In this document: positions 22,511-35,300 of the stretch, piece after piece | Numbering within the stretch: the first letter of the stretch is position 1 | Layout of the letters: every line of letters starts with the position of its first letter | Assembly: GCA_013397115.1 (NCBI GenBank) | Contig: VWZW01007674.1 | Coordinates: 1,443,934-1,507,933, forward strand | Direction: 5' to 3' | Origin: Edolisoma coerulescens | Taxonomy: Eukaryota; Chordata; Aves; Passeriformes; Campephagidae | DNA: 64,000 nt | Translations under genes and position numbers: made by a program | Notes under the pieces: generated by a model | Databases searched by the model: none | What the model saw: only the letters and a program-made list of their open reading frames with translations | Told to the model about the DNA's origin: nothing

Positions 22511-23302
22511 CATAGATTTGTATGTATAAGAGGTTTTCTGCCTCAAATGGCAAATAAGTTTCTCAATGTAATGGGGAATACAGTTACAGTGAAAAACATT
22601 TAAAATGTCCAAATGTGTAATTAAGATCCCATGGGGGTACTAAAAATGAGAGCCAATTGCTCAGTTCTGGTACTTCTGCTGAGGCATTAGATCAAGCTGA
22701 ACTCTGGTATTGCAGTCTGTCGTCCCCTACCCTCCCATTTCTACATAGCAGAGATCCAACCTGCACAGCCAAATCTGTAACTGAATCATTGGGTTGCATA
22801 ATATTAATGTAATTAGCACAATCTCATGTGAAATATTCAGTAAACATTACAGAGAGATGAAAGGATAACACCACGAGCAGGACAAAGAGTTAATGACTAA
22901 TTACAAAGTGGCAGTAAACACCTCTGCCTTTCACAGTTAGATACAGTCCCAGTTTCACCTGACTTGAGGGAAGATCTTTCCAGTTGTCAGCACAAGTAGA
23001 ACAATTATGTATTCTCCATGTCTTCACCATGCAGAGAAAGCTTAATTCAGTCATCAATAAATTAATTCTTGTTGCCAGAGGAAAAATGTCAGGATGCTAT
23101 AAAAGTAGTTACAAAATATGGGCACTGTCCTGTCTATGAGAGTATGGTTGTCTCTTTTTCCAAGGGCTTCTTCCCGTGTGCTGTTTATCTTGGCGAGTGA
23201 ACGACAATTAGGAATTGCTCTTGTTTGCCCTTGGGATGAATGGTGCTAGTTCCTTGGAAGTCTTCAGAGTGTTCTTGATGAAGGTGGCCGCTGGCTCCGG
23301 TG

Positions 23303-23329
23303 TTACGCGTACAGCGTGAGCTGCAGCCA
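23303..23329 (-). CDS. CAPN3: CAPN3 exon 24 (last coding exon)
   Basis: Encodes WLQLTLYA, then TAA (23303-23305); human WLQLTMYA. Acceptor ttctttcag. Confidence 0.95.
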   Translation of the reverse strand, partial: WLQLTLYA

Positions 23330-26300
23330 CTGAAAGAAGAGTTAAAGGATGGAAGAGTTGTTGGCATCCTCCCACAAATAGTATGAAGACACCACCACCT
23401 CTAGCTGGAAGGCAGGTGCTTGCTGTCACTTAGCATGAAGTAGAGTGGCAGTGGGGAATTTTTTCTTGAGTCTCTTGTTCCTATTTCTCCTTTCCTTGCA
23501 AAAAGTGAAGGGTGTTTTTAATGGTCTCCCTAACAGAGGACATGCTTTTAAGTTGAAACTTTCTAATTCTTCTTAATAAGATTTTTAAAAGGTAAAGAAC
23601 CTATGCTAAGCCCCATTATCATTTAACACCATATCACTGTGTTTGTGTATGATCTTTTGCCTCATAAAAGAAACCTCAAAAGTTTTTTGATGGATTTTAT
23701 AAAGATGGTATGAAGAGGCTGCAGCAGTGCCCTTCAGCACCAACTGGAGTCTTACAGAGCAGCTGTTGCTGGCACATCACGGATGTTCTCTGTGTGAAAT
23801 TGGTAGCAAATTTTTTAGGAGGTTGTGTGGCCTCTTACCAATTGGATGACAATTTCAGATGAACTCTGTTCATAGAATACTCCCTTGAAAATATGTACAA
23901 TGATTAATACAATTAAAGTTTTGTATTGTGACATTGTGTTAGACATACTGTCAATAAAGCAGTTTACCTCCAGGACATTGAGCTTAATGATGCCGTCTCC
24001 ATCTTTGTCAAAGGCATGGAATGCCCCTAAAGTAAGGAAACAAAAATACATGGAGTAGATTAGGTTACTGTGTGAGTAAAGATGATTCCCAGACAGGAAA
24101 ACAAATCGTGCTCCTGTTGTGAAATGCAAACTTGTGCAGGTCTTTACTTGTGGGGTCAGCAGGTGTTTCTGCTGCATTTTTCCTTAGCCAATTCAAGGAG
24201 AGACACATGGTTTCTTTTGTGTTTGTGTGAGACAGCTTGTCATATCTTAGATTCTCTAAGCACATATCTTTAATAATTAGTACCCTACATAGGCAGTAGT
24301 GCTGTGAACAAACATCGCTGTGAGTATGATGGGGCTCTGAGCAATCTGGGCCAGTGCAAGGTGTCCCTGCCCATGGCAGGGGGGTTGGAACCAGATCATC
24401 CCTCAGGTCCTTTTCAACCCAAGCTGTTCTGTGGATCCATGGCAGTGTTTGGGGGGAGGAGGGGAGGTAGTGCCGTGAAACCGGGGCAGCCACTCACGGA
24501 ACATGGCGTCCAGGCGCACGAAGCAGCAGATGAAGCTGTCAAAGTCAATGTTCATGTTCTTGTCGGCATAGCGCATGGTGATGATGTCGTAGAGCTGGTT
24601 GTTCAGCCGAAACCCTGCAGGGAAGCAAAAACGGGGCACAGCTGGGCCATGGGCGGGGAAAGCACTGCTCCAGGAGGGGTCTGGCTACAGGCACTCGCCA
24701 GGCCCAGCTGAGGTTCAGGCTGGAAGGTCCTGCTGCAACTGCTAAACAAAATTAAGCAAAGCTATAAGGAGCTTCACTGTGTCCAGCTGCTTTCCTAAAA
24801 CAGGAGCAATGTTTTGAAATTATGATTTGAGACGGCCCTTAGCACATAAGTTACCTCAGGCTGTAAGTGTGAAGAGGAGAGCTGCAGCCTCAGAGGGCCT
24901 GATGGCTCAGCTGGGCCTGGTGAGAGCAAATCAGCTAAAACTGGGGGACAGAAGTGCAGAAGGAAGTTGCTATAAAAACACAATTAAACAGTGGTCACAA
25001 AATAGACAGGGAGGCAACTCCTTGGCATGGTGGGACCAAACTGTGGCACTGAATGCTGCAGCCTGTGACTGTGCCTTGAAAGGGTCTTTCACAGCTTGGG
25101 TACAGCTGTTTGTTGGCTAAATGCAAGGTCATGCACAGCTTATGTGCTGTAAGACTCTGAAATGTTCTTAGTTCTAAAGTCAGGGCAGGAGGTATTTAAA
25201 TATTTTCTTTCTTTACATTGAAAACTTCCCTGGTGAGAACAGAAACCTGGAAAATGAAAATTACCCATATTTTTACCACAGCAGGAGTCCAAATCCAGGT
25301 GTAGTTTTGTCTTTAGCAAGGGATCACAGATTCACTGGTTTTGTGAAGTACAAGGTAGCCATTTGTTTCTGTTCCTTGATGTGCCAAAATACTACTGAAG
25401 ACAAAGGGTCACTGAAATCGTCCCATCTAGGTTAATAGTGATACTACAGATTTTCTGATCAAAGAGGTCATCTTGCTCCCTCAGAGACCTGGTAAAGACA
25501 TTTGTGGGGGGAGGCCTGCTCCCCAGGGGAAGAAGCATACTGGTGTGTCTGAGATAAGCAAGAAAATCCAAAGTCTCTCTTTATAAGATGAATTTCATTA
25601 CCTGCAAGTTTTGCAAAAATACTTTTTTCTCATTGTGCAGGTAGAAGAGACTGTACCCACAGTGGCTCTGTACTGAAGAAACATTAACGTGACTCAAGGA
25701 ATGTCCACCCAATTGCCTGTGATGCAAACTTGGACATAGACCTGCTCCATCTCAGTTTCAGTGCCTGTACACTTGGGCTGAAGGTTTTCCACTGTTCTTT
25801 GTTTATTATTTACACAAATGTATAGAATCCACAGCTTAAATGAGAACAAATATCTTCAGCAGTCCCTGGTCTCTTGAATAGCAGGACCCCAAGCAAGAGA
25901 TCCTTAAGACAGCAGAGCATCACTCATTGCATTAAAGAGGAGCTCAAGAGACCTATTTGGCTGGCAAGACATACAAGGCTTGCCATTTGGATATTTGAGA
26001 AGCTCTGTCGGGGGAAAAAATATTTTATAATTTCTCTAGCATCTGTCTTTAAAAGGCAGCACTGTGTTCCTGATCTCACCCTGTGACGCACCAAAACAAA
26101 ACAGGGTTTCTTCAGCTGTTGGACACTGCACTGGGGAAAGTACCTGCATCTTTGACTGCATTGCGCATCTCGTAGCTGTTAATGGTTCCTGAATGATCCG
26201 TGTCATAACGCTTGAAAATTTTCTGGAAAAAGAAAAAATTACATATACAATAGTAATAAAAACTTGTACTTCTCTTGAACGCACCCACTGAGTGGATATG

Positions 26301-29300
26301 GGATGTGTGCCTCAGGCACTTGGAGGCTCTGCCATTTGTCTTATATTGCAACTGCTGGCCAGTCTGGGTTGTTAGCACAGATTTCCTCCCAGTCACAAAG
26401 TAAAATAATTTAGATCCAATCTCTGGGAAGCAAAAAAGCTCTCCTCTAAAGACTCTCCTTGTTTGACTTGAGTTTATGCTGTTAATCCTCCCTCTTGATT
26501 GCCCTAATTAAGCTATTATTGAGGCCTGATTCTAGTTCCCATCTTTCTCCTCCTTCAATTTGTATCCCTCTGTGCTATGCTCATGGGGGAAGGCTGTACC
26601 TAGGAGATTCAGGCTATTTGCTTAGGCTGTAAAGTAGGATGAGAAGAGACACTACTTTTCATTTTAGAAGCAAATTCACAATTATTTTTTAGCCTTTCTT
26701 TTTGCTGCAGTGTATGTGGAGAGTTCTGGTTTTCCTGTAGAGCATTTGCACTGCAGGAGCTGTGAAGAAGAGCAGCGAAGACACCAGCAATACCTGCCAG
26801 CTTTTAATCTTGTCCCAGAGATGTCGAAATTCATCAAAGTTTATCTTCCCTGAGCCATCTGTCTGTGATGCAAATACTCAGGTAAAAAACCCACGAGATT
26901 TTTAAGATAAAATTAATTAAATCTGAAACTAGTGGTGAAGGGATGAATGTGAAACTGGGTTGGGGACCTCCTCAGCATCAAAAGTTGTCTGAGCTGTGCA
27001 GTAAAATATTTGTAAACATTTTGGTTACTGTGCATAGCATAGTGCTTCAGGAGTGTGAAGTACTACTTGTACTTCGTGCAGAAGCAAACTTCTGGTACAG
27101 ACACAGCCTTGCCTCTGGAGCTATTCTAAAAGTGCATGAGCAGGATGTTTTAGTGAGCTCTTCTGAAATACCTCCAAATGTGAAACTCACCCAATGCTTT
27201 TAAAGACAACTGAGCTTTACTCTCTAGAGTGAAGCTCTTTCTGCCTCTCTTAAAATAAATTGAGAAGTAAGAAAAATGTTGACTAAAGCTATTTTCAAAA
27301 ATGTGTTTAGGCTCCAACCATTCTGGCTCTGGGTTGTAGTTACACTTCTGTTCTGGTTCTGTTTGAATGCACTTCTCTCAAAATTGTGTTATGTCAAACT
27401 GGAAAACTGAGGGTTGTTGTGGCAGAGGGAACCCCATGTGGCATCTTGTAGTGTGCTTTATTGCACTTGTTCCAGACAAGTTCTGCATGCATTGCAAGCT
27501 AAGCACACAGTAGAATATGTAATACATTATAAACTTTAAGAGAGAAATATATTAAGTTTGTTGGCAAGAACTATAGTTATGTGGAGTTTGTTTTAAAAAT
27601 AATAATCAAAAAATCATGCTTTAGTACATCAGCTAGCCAGTCTCTGATACCTAAAGAAGAGTGTCATACCGACTGATTTATTCTGTAGCTTGCTTTTCTC
27701 TGCCAAGTATGCTAATGTTGAGATGACTGGAATTAAGATGTGCCAAACCAGGAATGCTTCGTTATCTGACTACAGACTACAGTTTGCTGTTTTGTTTCCC
27801 TGGCTTACTAAATTGTGTGTGTGTGTGTGTGGTGGTGAGAAATAGTGGACTGGAGTGGTTTCAAGCACTCCCTTTTCACCAGAAAAGGATACATCCATTA
27901 AAGCAATCATGCTGCGGCAGGATTCCAATTCAAACCCTTCTGACCTTAGGTCCTTATCTGAAATAAATGATCCCAGGTGAACACAAATCATGCAAATCAG
28001 CAAGTGATTTTCCTCTCAGGCGAAACTCTAATCTAAGTAAAAGCCAAACATTCCTTCATCCAGTAAGAAATGAGTGGTAGAGAAATCTGAAAAGATTCTC
28101 AGTAATGTTATTGCCTGTGAATTAGATACTGTTTTTCTTGACTTGTTATATACAATAAAAACTCTGGATAACTCTAAACTAACTTCCAGGTTACTAAGCA
28201 AGTCCAGGGTCTGTAGGTTAAAGTTTGCTAAAGAGGGAGAAAGGTCTGCCTCTCCACTAGAAATTTTTTTAAAGGGCATTTGCAGACCACAAGAAATGCA
28301 TTATTGTCTCATGTGGTGCATCTAATGAACATCTGCTCATTTCTAGATTATCAGTACTAACAACTGTAGAGATCATCTCTGTGAAAACTTCAGCTTGATA
28401 AAGTCTCAGATGGAAATGTAACTAGGAAATTTCTGAGTTTGAAAACATCAGCAATTTTTAGAGTGTAACTCGGGGTGGGGAGTTGTGCTCTATCACAGAT
28501 TTCTTTGTCCAGGGTTAGTAAAAACATGCTCAAACTCACGTTTTTTTACGACGTTATTGAGAACGTTCCTAAGTTCCTCAGCATTGATCTCCATGTCCTG
28601 ATGGAAATGTGGTGAGAATGTGATTGGTTACAAGGTTCTTTATGAAACATAATTTTATGGATTGATATGCTAAAAGTGTAAAGTCTTTGGTCACTTTTCA
28701 GTAAGGCATATACATGTTTCAAACCAGAGGGCATTCTACTTCATGTAAACATTAGTCCAGGTCTTTCTTGAGGCTGTGGTACAAGGTAAATCTGAAGTTA
28801 CCATATAATGCTCATTAAACTACAACTAGAAGAATGACCAGTAATTTCAAGCCAGTGTATAAGTCAAATAGCAAAATCAGAAAATTCCTGAATCCCATTT
28901 ACAGCCACTTTATGCAGTTCTTTGATCTGTTTTTATCTTTAACTTCCCTTTTTAAGGGCATTGCATTTCTAACTTGTTTATACCAGCTGTGCAAAACAGC
29001 ATCTTGTAAGAGGAATAGAAGAAAAAGGCTGAATTTAAATAAGACTCCCTCAGATACAGTGGGAATAGCTTATATGTACATATGTGGATAGCTGTATACT
29101 TAATGGGGTTTTCATTTGATTTTGCTTATCTCAAAATTGCAAGGAGAATTTGATGGGAGTAAATTCAAAGGAAATTTTAATATTCAGTGTTTTGAATCCA
29201 TGGAGTAGTTGATTTAGGAGCTGCTGTGGCCAGGCTGCTTTGATGGCAGAGAGAGGGACCGATTGCATACTCACATCCCCTGCAATCTGTCGGAAAATGT

Positions 29301-32300
29301 TCCTGAACTGCTTCTGCTCTTCACTCTCCTCATAAGCTTTTGTTGAAGAACGCTGAAAAGAGACAAGCAAAGAAGAGATACATCCTTAGCCCAGAGGGGA
29401 AGAGAAGAGCCCTGGATGGCTCACTTGCCCTTGTGTGAGGGATCATCTTAGTGAATCTGGAGACCTCTGGAGGAATTGGTTGTCCTCCCATTCCTTTCCC
29501 CATGTTTTTGCTAATTCTGTTCCTTAGAACTGCCAAGTATTTAACTTCATCCTATTGTTCTCTTTTCTATTTGAAGGAGCCTAAATAATTACTTCCACTG
29601 GCAGTTATCTTCTCATTTTTTGTTCCAAAACATTGCAAAAGAGAAGTCTGGAGCAGAAGAGGCATATCAGAGAATCAAAAAATGGTTTTAGTTGGAAGAG
29701 TACCAAGAACAAGATACCTTAAAGAGTATCTTGTTCAAGCCCCCTGCCATGGGCAGGAATGCAATATCTGCCTCACAGCTGCCCTGTAAGCTATAAATGA
29801 CCATGTGAGAACTCTTTTGCTGAAGACAAATAGCATATGAGACACAGGAAAATGAGGAACGTGAAGCTTTCTCAGACACATGGAAAGTGCAACCCTGAAC
29901 TCTGAAGCTGATACTGAAAAAGGAAATGAAAATTATAGGTAACAAAGTGAGTTTCTTGGCTTATTCTTGTTTTCCTTTGTCTAAAAGCAGAGGAAAGTTT
30001 AGGTTGGTTCTCACTTTGCCACCTGCGTGCTCTGGCAGTCATGCAGCAGAAGAGCACCCTCCCTGTAAGCAGATGCTCCAGCCAAGCTTCCAGATGCCAC
30101 AAGCCTGGATGCAGGATGTGGCTGTTAGATATCTTGGGTCTCACCCACCTGCAAGCAAAAACTCTGAATTTGCTACTCTGTTTTCCTCCTCTCTGGTAGT
30201 GAGAGAAAAGAGGAGGGGTGCTGGAGCTCTTGGGTTTACCTGTCCTTTATCCTCTGGCCAACAGGGACAAGGATAGAGGTGTGTAGTTTGTAACAGGCTG
30301 TGGTCAGTGCCAGGAGCCTCTGCAGCCCCTCGGGTGCAGTTTGTGCATGTGCCCTCTGTAAAGCGGTACCGCCTCAGGGGACTGAGCAGAAGTGAATTCA
30401 GTGTGGGGAAGGGACCTCTCACAGCTGGGATCCCTGTACGAGAGAGCAACCAGGAAATGTTTTCAAGCAACTAAATCCTCCTGCAGAGTTGTTAAATAAC
30501 TGAAGGGACTCCAAGGGACAGTCTCTGTGGTCATGGTCATTAGATCCACATAAACCAGATGCAAGTAATGCTAAGATTTCATGAGAAGCTGTTTAGTATC
30601 TCAGGACACCTCTTTGCCCTAGTCCTGTGCTCTCCTCAGCCACTCTTTTGTGCTAGCCAGACCAAGCCCTATTTCCCCCTCTGCCACTTGCTGCAGAAAC
30701 CTTTTTCTCATCTGCTTGGGTTTTTTCACCATCTTTGCCAGCATTTTCATCTGCTGTCAGCTCCTTATTGCTGTTCGCTCTGTCAGAAACGAAGATGATA
30801 GGCTAGAAGAAGAAGAGAGCAAAAGAGAAATGGAAATTACACAAGAAATAGTGGAAAGGAAAATATTTGGTTACAAGCATTCTGTGGAAAGTGCATGCAG
30901 CAGCAACTCCTGCTCTTGAAAGCATGACAAGAGAAGTAATTTCTTGGAATGAAAGAAAATAAAGGATAAAAAAAAAAAAGTGGGGAAGTTCCTGCAGTTA
31001 CTGCACTTCTCATGCTAAAAAAAGCTGCAAAAGTCTTTTTTGCAAAACAGTGTGATTTCTGGGTTCTAGCTTTCCTTGTCAGAAGGACAGTAAATGAACG
31101 TGTTTGTTTTTTTGTTGTTTTTGTTTGGGGTTTCTTTGTGTGGTTTTGTTTTGGTTTTGGTGTTTTAGTCGGGTTTTTTTGTTGGCTTTTTTTGTGGGTT
31201 TTTTGCCCTGTTTTTAAGCAAAATAAGCCTCCCAGATTCTGATCACTTAAACTGATGAGCTTTCCCCTCTCGATGAAGGACAGTAGCACTGAAAATAAGC
31301 CATATGTGAATCTTACACAGAAAAGGAGTACTTATGTAGGAGCTTGTTAGTTATGTGAAGCATATGTTCTTTCTCTGTATTGATTCTTGAAGCACTCAGC
31401 TGTAAGCAGCCATGTGCAATTGTTCTGGTTTGGTGCATTTAAAACAAGGAAAAAAACCTGCTACATTATGTGAATGTATTACTCTAGAGTATTAATTACA
31501 ATCAGCCTGTCTTGGGATTAAAATATCTGATTACATTTTCAAGGTCCAAAATGTGTTGTGTTGAATCAAAAATAGAATCCTGGACTTTGGTGAGCAGAAA
31601 CTTCAGGAAAGGGGAGTGGCTGCTGCACTAGGCAATGGAAAGCAAGTGTGAGAGCACATGTCTGGAGAAGGGAGGCTTTTCACTAGCAAGAGGTGTCAGG
31701 TTGCCTGTGAAGGAGCAGGAAGGAAGGGCAGTTAGAACCACCCAGAGAACTGAGCTGATAAAGCTGAATAGTTTGTTACCCTTTTGCCACCCCTTTGAGT
31801 GAGAGGGGTATATGATGCTAATGCTATTTCATTAGAATCTAATGTAAGAAGACAAAATCTTGGCTGCATGCGAATGGCCTCATATCCAACACCCTTCATT
31901 AACTAGGTCAGTTTCCAGACACAGAGAAATGATGATACCAAGGCACTCTGCTCCTGCTCATGCATTGCACATGCTCTTTGTCTTGCTGGCACTTAGCACA
32001 TTGCACAGGTACCTACCTTGCCCTTTTTCTTCTGTGTGAAGAGACAAAATTAAAAAATGCTTGATCAGATTATGCAGACCTGAAGGTAAACTTTTATTTT
32101 CTTTTTTTTCCCTTTCTCATGTTTATTTTTCCAGTTCCTATACTCATACAAATTTTCCCATTTCCTGTATTCATACAGCTTTCAAATCACTAAAAATGAG
32201 GGAACATGCACCCACCAAGAAATGGCATACTGAAGGACACACATTGCAGAAACCATAGCAAAACTGTGTCTCATCTCATCTGGGGCTTTGTCTGCTTGAA

Positions 32301-35300
32301 TAAAATCTCTTTAGCTCTGAGTATTCCTTTTCTTTTTCCCAACCTGCCAGTGCAGTGGAGATTGTACTTCTATGCCCATAGATCAATGATATCTGAAGTG
32401 ATAATTTAATTCCCCCATATCTGGACAGTTATTTTTTACTGTGACAGCAAACAAAAGGGGAACATTTCTGAGCAAGGCTTGATGGAGCTCAATTCTGTGC
32501 AATGGCATTTCCTCTGATTTTTTTTTTCAAGACTAATTGTACTGTTAGCTCTAGTATATTCCCACAAAGGTGTGTAAAACTCCAGGGTGAAGAGTTAGAA
32601 CTTGTCATGGATGCTATTTTGAATCAGAGTACTATTAGGATCTCTTTTCAGAAAGCAGGTACTTCAAAATAAGGTATTTTTTTCTTTATTAGATGAGATG
32701 CCAATTGCACAAAGAAAATATCTCAGGGCAGAGAGCTAGGCCTCCCTTGGTAAATGGATAATCTCTATTGATGGAGGCAAAGACAACACTTAGCATCTGG
32801 CTTCTTTAAGCCAGGAGCAGATTTCAAATCTACAGAAACATTTTGGTCTGATCAAGTTCAGAAAGTAGCATATACAAAGCAAGTGTCAACAGAAGTACAT
32901 TGATGAGAAAAAAGATGAGAATTTGTGATAAAGATGCTGTCATGTAGCTGCAAATGGTTTCCTCCTGTAGGTTTCCCTAGGTATCGTGTTCCTCTTCTCG
33001 CTACCCCTAGACACAAAAGAGGACCAGGACAGTACTTACCAATGGACGCTCTGCCTCAATCATGTTTTCAACCTCCCTAAGTAGAAAGCAGAAAATAAAT
33101 AAATAAATCAGGAAAGTGACTGTTCCCAAAGTTGCTTGTTTCTTTAGGTAGTTTTTAAGCAGCCACTTGAACTTTCCAAGCAGCCTGTGGTGTGGGCTGG
33201 CTTCCAGCATTACAGCTGCAGGCTCTAGGTGTATCTTTTTCTTTGTTTGAGCTGAACATCCCAAGTACCATTTCCAGGATGGCTGCCGCCTGGCTTACTC
33301 CTATGAAGAGCCTTGATAACAGTGAACTGGAAATAAAACAGAAGTTCTTTGGCCTTAGTAAATGGCTAATGGTTTGTTTGCAAAGGATATCCTGCAAGCA
33401 GTAAGCTTCTCCAAAGACAATTCAAAGCAGGTTCTTGTTAGTCTATAAAGTAAGCTTGTGGAACTGAGTTTGCAGCTTGGAGTTCTTAATGAGGTTAAGA
33501 AAATAAAAAGCAGGGTGTAGCAAACTGGTGACATGACTTTAGCAGACTAGCAAGGTCACTCCACCTATATGGCCAGATAAATGGCTCTACAACTTACTCT
33601 GAAAGACTTCTTTTCTCTGAGAAGACTCTGAGGATGAATTCTCCTTCCTGGTGGGGGTCGTATGTCGATGGGATGATGACGTACTCGCTGGGAGGTAACC
33701 GGAAGCGCTCAGAGATTTCTCGCATGTTTATGTAGGTCTTACTTCTAGCTTTGGAGGCATTGTACAGGAAAAAATCCTTCTGCAAGTGGTGCTTAGTACC
33801 ATGCATCTGCAGAACAAATGAGTCAGTTTGTCTTCAAGGAAGTCTTGTCCATTGCCTGTGTGGGTTGCCATGTGGGCAGTGCACGGCTGGGACAGAAAAC
33901 ACAGGAAGCAGCAGCTCAGCAAGCAGGGAGCTGAGGAGGGGGCGTAGCTGGTGGCAGATACAGAGTCTGTCACCCTTAAATTGTTACTGACTGAGTCTAG
34001 TTGGCTTCTGAGGGCTGCTCCAGGGCCCACCTGCAGATTGTGTGGCTGACTTCTGCTGTGTAGGCACTTTTATCTGACTCTTTTGCTAGATGCTGGGTTG
34101 TGTGTAACCAAAGCACAGCTACTTTCCTTGGACGGTGGTATGGCAAGGAATGGTGTAAGCAAACTCCTACATATAGAGTGGTAAAGTGAAGGTGCTTTCA
34201 GTGAAAACGTGTCTTTGTCTGGACAAAACCTGAGTTCTGTATCTCCTAAACAAATGTGACAATAGAACATTGCATTAGTTCAAATATGAAAACTAAGCCA
34301 GGAATTGTGGGCTAAGAACACTTGCAGGCTGTTTCTTGCAGAAACAACCATCTGTAAGATAGTCAGCAAAGACAACATTCAGACTGTCATCCTCACGTTT
34401 TCCAGCTAACAGCCTTCGGGTGAGCTTGTTAGCAAAACTTGTGATGCCAATGATTCAGCTACTGTCAGGCTCAGAAAACATGTAATCTGTGTACTTTCAA
34501 TAAGCTTTCTTCAATGTCTGAAAACACCATTAATTTTCTAAACAAATTCTAAGACTACAGAGAAAACTCTGTGACTGCAGAATGTAGGCCATTTGCATTA
34601 TTTTTAGGAGGAAATGGAAGTGGCTTAGGGTGGTTCTGCGTGGATTGCAGAGGCAAAGCCCTCACAGGCACTGCTTCCTGGATCTCTGGCCAACTGTGCA
34701 AGTGATGGCCAGGTCACCACAGAAGAGAAAAGAAGCCCTGATGAAAAGGTGCAAGTGAAAATAGGGTGTGAGTGAGAAGGAACTAAAAATTACTCACAAA
34801 ATGTTACTAATAAACACTCAAAGCAAAAAGGTTAGCAGTTCTACTGCTGTTACATCCCTGAAAACAAACTTGACTGGACAGTCTCCTGCTGACTTACTGA
34901 CGGGCACTACAGTAACACTAGCTGTGGGTATACACCAAGATGTCAATCTGGCTCCGTTCTGCGCATACCTCTTTGGGCACCTTAGGGAGAAACAGAGAGA
35001 AGAAACGGTCAGAGCTGTTAGGGGAGTCCACGTGTTTATAGGTCATGCAGAAGGGCATTCACCTAGAGTTCTGGGGACACAGTAATTAAAATGCCCCTAG
35101 TAGATAAGCACTTTCCCTCTTCCTTTCTAGGTTTCTTGGCATCTACATGAAATCAGCTAAAATCTGAACCAAATATGTTTGTGCAAGCGATTGAGTAAAT
35201 TGACTATTTCATCAAGTCAAAAGCAGGGACAGAGGTTAATTGCTATGTAGGAGTCTTGGATGTCTGTTTCCTTTTTCACACTCTTCTGCCAATGAAATGC

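Larger units (their letters stand above)
22335..23302 (-). other. CAPN3: Probable CAPN3 3' UTR
   Basis: Sequence downstream of the CAPN3 stop on the minus strand. An AATAAA (minus strand) lies at 22335-22340. The stretch contains a CA repeat on the transcript strand at 22479-22505. Confidence 0.5.

Noticed and set aside
24304..24711. 135-codon plus-strand open frame
   Set aside because: It is the antisense shadow of CAPN3 exon 22 joined to a CR1 3' end.
30837..31289. 150-codon minus-strand frame rich in Lys, Thr and Pro
   Set aside because: It reads through the A/C-rich low-complexity tract; composition explains the lack of stops.
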